Assembly: GCA_023431185.1 (NCBI GenBank)
Contig: JAEYXS010000087.1
Coordinates: 1-20,309, forward strand
Origin: Verrucomicrobiota bacterium
GTDB lineage: Bacteria; Verrucomicrobiota; Verrucomicrobiia; Limisphaerales; JAEYXS01
DNA: 20,309 nucleotides
Direction of reading: 5' to 3'
Positions 14,329 through 20,309 of this stretch are shown here, one piece after another. The translations under genes and the position numbers were made by a program. Positions within the stretch are counted from its first letter, which is position 1. Each line of letters starts with the position of its first letter. The notes beneath the pieces are model-generated. The model ran no database searches. It had not been told where the DNA came from and saw only the letters and a program-made list of their open reading frames with translations.

Positions 14329-15399
14329 TTACTTGGCCGCGGTCGGATTGGTCTTCACCAGCTTCGTCACGCGGCCGGTCTTGTTCCAGTCCTGCACGTA
14401 GAGATTGCCAGCGGCATCATAGGTGAGACCGTGCGGAGCAGTGAAGACCCCCGGCACCCACAAGCTCGGAGCTACGTCGAATTTCGCCCAGAGCGTGCGG
14501 TCAGGGTTGTCACCGAGGTGAGCGGCGATCTGGTTGTTCTTATCGAGGATGGTCACGCGGCCTTCGAGTTCGGCGATAGCCACGTTGCCGTTGTGGATGG
14601 AGACGGCACAAGGACGGCGGAGATTCGTAGTGAGGGTGGCCACGAAATTGCCTTCGAGATCATAATGTTGCAGGCGGCGATTCTCCCGGTCACACACAAG
14701 CAACAGCGGTTTGCCGGAGCGCGTGTCCATCGCGATGCCATGACACACGGCGAATTTGCCCTCGTCCTTGCCTCGACCGCCGAAGGACTTCAGATAAGCG
14801 CCCTTCGCATCATACTTGTGGATGAAAGAGAGGCCGTAGCCATCCGCCACGAAGATGTCGCCATTCGGAGCGACAGCCACGCTGGTGGGTTTGTAGCCTT
14901 TGCCTTCAGGATAGACATTCGCTTCCTTCGGGTAAGGCAGGGAAAAAACGATTTCGCCATCCAATGTGAACTTCACTGCACGAGCCTTGGCCACTTGTGC
15001 GCCGTAGATGAATTCCTTGCCGTTCTCCTCGCGGATGACCATGCCGTGCACGCCGGAAAGTTCCGGAGCCATTGTGCGGGCGAGCTTGCCGTCCGCCGTG
15101 AAGACGTAGAAACCGTTCGTGGAATCCGTGCTCACGTAGACGAGCCCTTGCTTGTCCACGATGGCGCTGCCGTGCGTGGGGCCAAGCTGCAGCTTGGTCG
15201 GGATCTGCGCCCAGTTCGGCACCGTCTGGTAGGTGTTCGCCCCGGAGCCGGTCGTGATGGCGGTGTTCCACTTCGTATCGTCAAACGGCGGTGGCGTATT
15301 CGTCTCCGAATGCGCCGAAGCGTTGATCGCCGTCAGCAAAGCGGTGGCGGTCAGCAATGTCAGTTTCTTCCAGTTCAAAGCAAAGCGATGCGTTTTCAT
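14329..15399 (-). CDS. Exported NHL/six-bladed beta-propeller protein
   Basis: 356 residues. A signal peptide covers about 1-29 (MKTHRFALNWKKLTLLTATALLT, then ASA). The rest is repeated strands of NHL type, for example PTSVAVAPNGDIFVADGYG, HGIAMDTRSGKPLLLVCDRENRRL, CAVSIHNGNVAIAELEGRV and HGLTYDAAGNLYVQDWNKTG. Each carries the usual A-x-G-x-[IL]-[YF]-V-x-D pattern, consistent with a single periplasmic or secreted propeller. NHL propellers often bind ligands; some are lyases, but I see no catalytic set I can assign. It is a single gene with its own terminator, 118 bases downstream of the phosphatase gene; that gap holds nothing recognisable. No strong Shine-Dalgarno is seen; the ATG at 15399 is chosen for the signal peptide. 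Confidence 0.85.
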   Translation of the reverse strand: MKTHRFALNWKKLTLLTATALLTAINASAHSETNTPPPFDDTKWNTAITTGSGANTYQTVPNWAQIPTKLQLGPTHGSAIVDKQGLVYVSTDSTNGFYVFTADGKLARTMAPELSGVHGMVIREENGKEFIYGAQVAKARAVKFTLDGEIVFSLPYPKEANVYPEGKGYKPTSVAVAPNGDIFVADGYGLSFIHKYDAKGAYLKSFGGRGKDEGKFAVCHGIAMDTRSGKPLLLVCDRENRRLQHYDLEGNFVATLTTNLRRPCAVSIHNGNVAIAELEGRVTILDKNNQIAAHLGDNPDRTLWAKFDVAPSLWVPGVFTAPHGLTYDAAGNLYVQDWNKTGRVTKLVKTNPTAAK

Positions 15400-15517
15400 G
15401 TCCGATCAAAAAGGGGGAGTTGACCACTTTCAGGTTGCCTCAGGCTCGTGGTCTAAGCCGGCACAACGGGCGCAGAATTAAGCGGAAATCAGGGGTTGGG
15501 GCAAGCCGCAAGGCGCT

Positions 15518-15994
15518 TCACAGAGGATTTTGTCCCATTTTGACCAGTTGCGCGTTCACCAGGTCGCGCCAGGCATCCTCCGGCTCCCAGATACGGCGAA
15601 GGTCCCGTTCGGCGTCAGCGCGGGAGGCGCTTTTCGTCCGCAGGCGATGGAGGAAAACGAAAGCGGAGACACGCATGTTCGCCGCGCAGTGAACCCAGAC
15701 CTTTTGGCCAGCGGAGGCGGATAGTAAATGAGTGAAGTGCTCGAAGTCTTCAACCGAGGGATGCGCGAAATTTACCGGGATGTGCAGATAGCTCATGCCT
15801 TGACGCGTGACGAGTTCACCTTCATTCGCCAGGGCATTATCCGAAGTGGGCAGCGCGAGATTGATGACCAGTTTGAAGCCAGCCTGCGCGATATCCGCGA
15901 ACTGCTCGGCACGCGGCATGCCGCTGGTGGAGAGGTCGTCGTCGATACGAAGGTAAGCCCGGATGTCAGCTACGCCTGCCATACCCAGTTGCAT
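15518..15994 (-). CDS. DSP/DUF442-like protein tyrosine phosphatase family protein
   Basis: 158 residues. The signature HCAANMRVS carries C103 and R108. That is a CX4R loop, one residue shorter than the CX5R of ordinary tyrosine phosphatases but like the DUF442/beta-lactamase-hydrolase-like branch. The N-terminal pattern (STSGMPRAEQFADIAQAGFKLVINLAL) and the YLHIPVNFAHPSVEDFEHF segment also fit that branch. Probably cytoplasmic, with no signal peptide. It would hydrolyse a phosphoester or act as a sulfur-handling enzyme; the substrate is unknown. The start could be ATG at 15994 or, four codons later, at 15982. It lies 29 bases downstream of the DUF1501 gene on the same strand, so co-transcription is possible. 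Confidence 0.82.
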   Translation of the reverse strand: MQLGMAGVADIRAYLRIDDDLSTSGMPRAEQFADIAQAGFKLVINLALPTSDNALANEGELVTRQGMSYLHIPVNFAHPSVEDFEHFTHLLSASAGQKVWVHCAANMRVSAFVFLHRLRTKSASRADAERDLRRIWEPEDAWRDLVNAQLVKMGQNPL

Positions 15995-16023
15995 AGCATT
16001 TCATGGGTAGTGGAAGCAATCGG

Positions 16024-17442
16024 TTAGCTTAGCATGAACCCTACTGGCGGTGCGCTGCTGCTGGTGGAATAGAAATTCGCGATGTTCGGCAGCACCAGCG
16101 GCAGGCTGGATTTGCTTACACCCAGCCATAGAGCGAGTTCGGCGAAATACGCATCCACGCTGGTCGTCGGGATCAGACGGCCACGTCCGACATCCAGCGG
16201 GCTGCCTTGATACAGGTCCGGGTATTGACCGTAGATGCGGCGGCCATTCACGCCGCCACCCACCACGAAATGATTGCCCGCCCAGGCATGATCGGAGCCG
16301 CGACCATTGGAGGTCAGTGTGCGCCCGAAGTCCGAGGCGGTGAACAGCGTCACTTGATTCTCCACGCCCAGCAAAGCCAGGGCATTGTAGAAAGCCCCCA
16401 CCGCACCGCTCACATAAGGGAGCATCCGGTTTTGATTGGCCACCACTTCGTCGTGATGATCCCAGCCGCCCAACGAGATGAAGAATGTCTGCCGGGTGAC
16501 GCCCAAAGCGGTGCGCCCGGCGATCGTTTTCGCGATCATCTGGAACGGTGCGCTCAAGGGATTCTCGTCGGGAAACGTCGCTTCCTCCGGTAAAGTCAGA
16601 TTCGTTGCGGCGGCGAACGAGGTGTAAGCCTCCACGGAGTTGCGCTTGGACGTGGCAAATGCCTGAGCCAGCAGATTGTTGTATTGCGCGTTCAATTGCC
16701 GGTCCACACCGGCGCTGCGGGCCTGCACCAAGTTGTCATTCACCTGCCAGGCCGGGCGGTAGTTGGCCAGGCCGACGGCTCCAGCGGAAGTGATCGCATA
16801 CTCGGTGACGTTGCGACCGGCCTGCCACACGTTGCTGCCATTCAGCGAGATGTTCATGGACACCTTCTGATTGCCGTTCAGGCTGTGCAACAGATCAGCC
16901 ATGCGGCCGCCCCAGCCGATGCCTGCGCGCGATTGCGGCACGGAGGTCTGCCATTGCTCCGTTTGATCCGAGTGCGAGAAAAGGCCGAGCGGCAGTGAAA
17001 CTGAATTCGCGTTGTATTGCGCCTTGGTCACTGGTTCCACCAGCGTGCCGACATTTGCGATGAAGGCCGCCTTGCCCGCCTCGAACAGGTTCGCGATCTC
17101 CGGCATGCCGGGATGCACGCCTAATTGTTTGCCGATGCTGTTCTGCGGATTGATGGGCAGCAGCGAATCTTTCGCCAGCGCCAGGTCCTGGCGGATGGTG
17201 GCATACTCGGCATATTCGGCATCCCCGCGCGGGATGAGCATGTTGTAAGAATCATTGCCGCCGTTCAGGAAGAGGCAGACGAGCGCGCGATATTCATTAT
17301 CAGCGGGCGGTTCAGCTGCGGCGAGATCACCCGCGAGGCGTAAATTCAACAAAGTATTCAGCACGGAGACACCGCTGATGGCGGCGCAACTGGCCTGACC
17401 GAAGAACTTGCGGCGGGAGATGACGGGAGATTCTTTCTTCAT
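16024..17442 (-). CDS. DUF1501 protein, Tat-exported
   Basis: 472 residues. The N-terminal ISRRKFFGQASCAAISG is a twin-arginine signal (R10-R11), so export occurs folded, probably with bound cofactor or metal. FLNGGNDSYNMLIP (about 58-71), LGGWDHHDEV and SDFGRTLTSNGRGSDHAWAGNHF, followed by a VVGGG stretch, are the hallmark DUF1501 motifs. The Asp/His set recalls the alkaline phosphatase/sulfatase superfamily, to which the family is distantly related. The biochemical function is not established. It lies 16 bases after the DUF1800 gene; this pairing is widespread in Planctomycetota, Verrucomicrobiota and some Proteobacteria, implying a shared surface or periplasmic task. The start at 17442 is fixed by the Tat signal. 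Confidence 0.93.
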   Translation of the reverse strand: MKKESPVISRRKFFGQASCAAISGVSVLNTLLNLRLAGDLAAAEPPADNEYRALVCLFLNGGNDSYNMLIPRGDAEYAEYATIRQDLALAKDSLLPINPQNSIGKQLGVHPGMPEIANLFEAGKAAFIANVGTLVEPVTKAQYNANSVSLPLGLFSHSDQTEQWQTSVPQSRAGIGWGGRMADLLHSLNGNQKVSMNISLNGSNVWQAGRNVTEYAITSAGAVGLANYRPAWQVNDNLVQARSAGVDRQLNAQYNNLLAQAFATSKRNSVEAYTSFAAATNLTLPEEATFPDENPLSAPFQMIAKTIAGRTALGVTRQTFFISLGGWDHHDEVVANQNRMLPYVSGAVGAFYNALALLGVENQVTLFTASDFGRTLTSNGRGSDHAWAGNHFVVGGGVNGRRIYGQYPDLYQGSPLDVGRGRLIPTTSVDAYFAELALWLGVSKSSLPLVLPNIANFYSTSSSAPPVGFMLS

Positions 17443-17458
17443 GGTCGTAAAAGTTGAA

Positions 17459-20167
17459 TCAACGTTGCACGCAGAAATCCGGTGATGTGAGGATGAGATA
17501 GATCGCGAGCCACGCGCGTTCCTTGTGCCATAGCCAGGTATTGGTGGGAATCTGGTTCACTGCTTCCCGGATGATATGAAATTGCTGCGGCGAAAGCGTG
17601 CCGCCGGTCAGTACCATGTCCAGACGCTGGAGCAGGGGATCGGTATCGAACGGAGTCACGTTGGGCTGGTTCTGCGAGTGATACTGCTCCGGCAGTATCA
17701 GGGAGAGTTCCGGCGTCAGGTTGAGCCGCACCGCCTTCTGGGCATCGCCGGCACCCCAGCGATGCAGATCGTTATTGCGGAGAGCATTCGCAAAATAGTT
17801 TGGAGCGGAGATGGCAGTGCTGGCGTTGATGATCTGGAATTCCGGTGCCGCCAGCCCTGCGTCATTCAAGATGCCGGGCGGACTGTAACTGGGTTGGAAG
17901 AAGTTGAACACGCTTGGCGCATTCATCGCTTCCTGCGCGTGATCCATATTGAACGCGCTCAAGCCGTAGTAACCGTTCAAGGCTGACGCGCTGAACGCGG
18001 TGGCGAAGTTCACCACACGCAGGATCGGTTCCCGCAGCTTGCCGTAGGTGGGCACGTCCATCATCTGCGGATCGCGCGCTTCGACATCCAGTAAGATGGC
18101 CTTGATCAGCGCCTTCATATCGCCCCGCACTCCGCTGCCATTGTCGTTGAACACACTGGCGACACGCGCGACGTATTCCGGAGACGGGTTGGAGGTCACG
18201 AAACGCTGGATCAACTGGCGACCGATGAACGGGCCTACATTCGGGTGATTGAAGAGATTATCGTTGGCGGCATTGATATCTGCCCTGGCGGCGGCACCGG
18301 TGTCAGGACTGCTGGAAGGCGTGCGGGCCGGGAGGGTGACGCCGTTCAACAATGTCTTAGGATTGCAGTCATGATGCTGGTCCCACAGCTTCATCGGTTG
18401 GGTGAAATCCTGCGGAAAGAGGCTGAAATTATTTGGGCCGGCAAAGCTCAGGCCGGTGAACACGCGCGCGAATTCCGTGATGTGCGAGTTGTCATAGGTG
18501 GGGATGGGCTGGTTCTGCGCGTTCAATTTGCGCGTGCCATCGAGATTCAATTCCCACAGACCGATGGAGAAAAGCTGCATGATCTCCCGGGCATAGTTTT
18601 CGTCCGGGTAGATGTTGTTGATCGGGTCGGGCTTGCGATTCAGCATGTGGCTGAGGTAGATGCCCATGCAGGGATGCAGGGAGACATCGTGCAAGAGATC
18701 GCGGAAATTCCCGAAAGCATTCGCCAGCAGCATGTCGTAATAATTTGCCATGCCGCGTGGATCGCCACCGACCATCTCTGTGCGGTCCGAGATGACAAAG
18801 ATCTCGCTCAACGCGAAGCCGACCCGCTGGCGCAGATAATCCGGCAGCACCGTCTCTGTGTCGTCTGGCCGCAATTTGTTCACACCCATCACGCGATTCC
18901 ACCAGGCGGCCTGCTTCCGGTCCGTGTAGAAATTCGGCACCGTGGCGATGTATTCCGTGAAGGGCTGCAAGCGTCCTACGGGCCGGGTGAATTGGTCATT
19001 GATCCAGCCCTCTATGCCCAATTGCATCACGGCTTCGACATTCTCAGGGATGCCATCGTTATCCGTATCCGCGTTGGGGCCGAATGATGCTTGGATCAGA
19101 AAGCGCGCGGCCTCCTTGGGATTCGGCAGACTCGTCGGGGTTTCATTGTGCAGATTGACGCTGGCCACGGTCTGACTGCCGAGTGAGTAGCCGCTGCCCG
19201 TTTGCAGGGTGACGGTGATGTTCTCCGTCGATTCATTATCCACGGCATCGGCGATGGGTTGGAATTCCAGCCACACCTCGCGCACACCCATGGGAATGAC
19301 GATGCTGGTGGTGGCGTTGACGGTGTAATCCTCATTCAACGTGGCGGAACCGCCCAAGGCGAGATTCACCGTGATCTGTCGCAGACCGCCTGAGCGACGG
19401 ATGGCGATCAATCCGCCATCCGGCCAGCGCTCATACATGTTCGGGTCGAGCGTGGAGATGGTGACGGTATTCGCCGCAGAGAGTCCGGCGGTGATGCGTT
19501 GTTGATCAGTCGAATTGGCGCGGTCCGTGTGCGCGCTGCGGGGATTGAAGCCCACGCGCGCCTCCTCCCAATCAAGAATGCCGTCGCCATCCGAATCCAC
19601 GTCCGTCACCGCGATGCGGAAGAAGCGGGCGTTGTTGTTCGTGGAATTGAGCAGCAGGGAGGAGACAGCATCCGTGTAGCTCAGGTTGGTATTGATGCCG
19701 GTCCAGTTGCCTGAACCCAAGTCATCCGTCGCGAGCACCTGATAATGTTTGCCCGCCTGCCCACCGAAGTTCAGCCGGAGCTGCTGGCCGGTGACGCTTT
19801 GCACCTGCAGCCAGGGATAGGAACTGGCGTCAAAGGGATTGGTTCCGGCACGACTTTCATCCAGATTGCTGACCCCATCGCCATCCGCATCGCCGTTGGC
19901 AGTCAGAGCTTGAGCGCCGTAGATGATCTCCCAGATGTCGTTGAGCTGGTTGCCGTTCTGGTCGATGGCCCGGGTGGAAACTAAGGGGAGAAATCCTAGG
20001 CTTACGACAAGCAGTTTGGCCGTTATCCGCTTTCGCAAAGCCTTGAAAGCCAGTTTAGCCTTCAACCGTAATGCAACCGTTTTACTCACAAATTGTCCTA
20101 TTTCTCGACGTTGTTGGCACATCATTAAGCAGCCGCGATGCCAACTGCGGAAATTGGAATGGGTCAT
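17459..20167 (-). CDS. DUF1800 protein with TSP3-type loops and a Calx-beta domain, secreted
   Basis: 902 residues from ATG at 20167. A signal peptide lies unusually deep (about 50-67, KLLVVSLGFLPLVSTRA). GTG at 20089, with AGGA six bases upstream, would give 876 residues and a more normal leader. Order: Asp-rich TSP3/EF-hand-like loops (69-112, DADGDGVSNLDE); a beta-rich domain (about 118-188); a second Asp loop (189-205, DVDSDGDGILDWEE); a Calx-beta domain (about 230-343); then the DUF1800 region from about 350, with ARFLIQASFG, YAREIMQLFSIGLWEL and the RQLIQRFVTSNPS stretch. A third Asp loop (DTDNDGIPENVE) is inserted in the first DUF1800 helix pair (367-378). Calcium binding outside the cytoplasm is likely. 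The function of DUF1800 is unknown. It is the first gene of the minus-strand group and partner of the DUF1501 gene. Confidence 0.92.
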   Translation of the reverse strand: MTHSNFRSWHRGCLMMCQQRREIGQFVSKTVALRLKAKLAFKALRKRITAKLLVVSLGFLPLVSTRAIDQNGNQLNDIWEIIYGAQALTANGDADGDGVSNLDESRAGTNPFDASSYPWLQVQSVTGQQLRLNFGGQAGKHYQVLATDDLGSGNWTGINTNLSYTDAVSSLLLNSTNNNARFFRIAVTDVDSDGDGILDWEEARVGFNPRSAHTDRANSTDQQRITAGLSAANTVTISTLDPNMYERWPDGGLIAIRRSGGLRQITVNLALGGSATLNEDYTVNATTSIVIPMGVREVWLEFQPIADAVDNESTENITVTLQTGSGYSLGSQTVASVNLHNETPTSLPNPKEAARFLIQASFGPNADTDNDGIPENVEAVMQLGIEGWINDQFTRPVGRLQPFTEYIATVPNFYTDRKQAAWWNRVMGVNKLRPDDTETVLPDYLRQRVGFALSEIFVISDRTEMVGGDPRGMANYYDMLLANAFGNFRDLLHDVSLHPCMGIYLSHMLNRKPDPINNIYPDENYAREIMQLFSIGLWELNLDGTRKLNAQNQPIPTYDNSHITEFARVFTGLSFAGPNNFSLFPQDFTQPMKLWDQHHDCNPKTLLNGVTLPARTPSSSPDTGAAARADINAANDNLFNHPNVGPFIGRQLIQRFVTSNPSPEYVARVASVFNDNGSGVRGDMKALIKAILLDVEARDPQMMDVPTYGKLREPILRVVNFATAFSASALNGYYGLSAFNMDHAQEAMNAPSVFNFFQPSYSPPGILNDAGLAAPEFQIINASTAISAPNYFANALRNNDLHRWGAGDAQKAVRLNLTPELSLILPEQYHSQNQPNVTPFDTDPLLQRLDMVLTGGTLSPQQFHIIREAVNQIPTNTWLWHKERAWLAIYLILTSPDFCVQR

Positions 20168-20224
20168 TTGGCTCCGGTGCCAGCGTATTGACTCACGGCA
20201 AAAGGTTACCGGGTGCTGGGTCCG

Positions 20225-20308
20225 TCAGGATTTCGTTGCCTCACGATTGAGGTTACTCAGCAGAGTGAAAAACTTCTTTAGTTTGGTCTCAATGCTTTTC
20301 TTTAAGGC
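20225..20308 (-). CDS. Possible C-terminal end of a gene continuing beyond the window
   Basis: One minus-strand frame is open from the window edge to TGA at 20225-20227, encoding 27 residues (ALKKSIETKLKKFFTLLSNL, then NREATKS). It is Lys-rich and could be a real C-terminus, but it is too short to judge and its codons are less GC-biased than nearby genes. The remaining bases (20168-20224) show no clear promoter. A small CCTCA-CGAT-TGAGG hairpin lies at 20239-20252. Confidence 0.2.
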   Translation of the reverse strand, partial: ALKKSIETKLKKFFTLLSNLNREATKS

Positions 20309-20309
20309 A

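Noticed and set aside
1..20309. Mobile element or prophage
   Set aside because: No transposase, integrase, attachment-site duplication or tRNA was seen. Apart from the two small intergenic repeats, composition looks uniform.

Overview
The window comes from a GC-rich bacterium, most likely Verrucomicrobiota (Limisphaerales/Pedosphaera-like). The clues are a pseudopilin ending in an H-X9-DG motif, a DUF1800/DUF1501 secreted pair with TSP3-type Asp-rich loops and a Calx-beta domain, a MoxR-DUF58-BatA-VWA operon, and few strong Shine-Dalgarno sites. The lineage is inferred from gene content; there is no rRNA or marker gene to confirm it.

Layout. (1) 4-7145, minus strand: a MoxR/BAT operon. It encodes a MoxR AAA+ ATPase with an added N-terminal zinc ribbon, a DUF58 VWA protein, a membrane BatA/VWA protein and a second membrane VWA protein. 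The last three genes are joined by 4-base ATGA overlaps. The only gap, between moxR and DUF58, holds a tandem heptamer repeat. (2) 7146-7332: divergent promoter region. (3) 7333-9105, plus strand: an exported, C-terminally anchored protein of unknown function and an H-X9-DG pseudopilin. (4) 9200-13617, plus strand: a TetR regulator resembling E. coli NemR at its sensing cysteines, then a 107-residue unknown protein, thioredoxin, short-chain dehydrogenase, old yellow enzyme and zinc alcohol dehydrogenase, closed by a strong terminator. Two related 18-base operator candidates (15/18 identical, opposite orientation) sit before the regulator and before the operon. (5) 13690-14166: a GNAT acetyltransferase whose stop codon lies inside a 116-bp mosaic palindromic repeat. 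(6) 14277-20167, minus strand: an exported beta-propeller protein, a DSP/DUF442-type phosphatase, a Tat-exported DUF1501 protein and a large secreted DUF1800 protein.

How they work together. The BAT operon fits a chaperone-type ATPase acting on membrane or periplasmic VWA partners. The TetR cluster reads as an inducible response to electrophiles, aldehydes or oxidants: a thiol-switch repressor, a thiol reductant, and three nicotinamide- or flavin-dependent enzymes that reduce activated C=C and C=O groups. The DUF1800-DUF1501 pair is a cell-surface or periplasmic system, common in Planctomycetota/Verrucomicrobiota, whose job is unknown.

No rRNA, tRNA, CRISPR array, transposase or integrase was seen. 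No gene-free stretch exceeds 300 bases. The longest gaps are 7146-7332 (promoter and inverted repeats), 14167-14328 (mosaic repeat and terminator), 20168-20309 (possible end of another gene) and 15400-15517 (nothing recognised). The most promising leads are the NemR-like cluster and the mosaic hairpin repeat.
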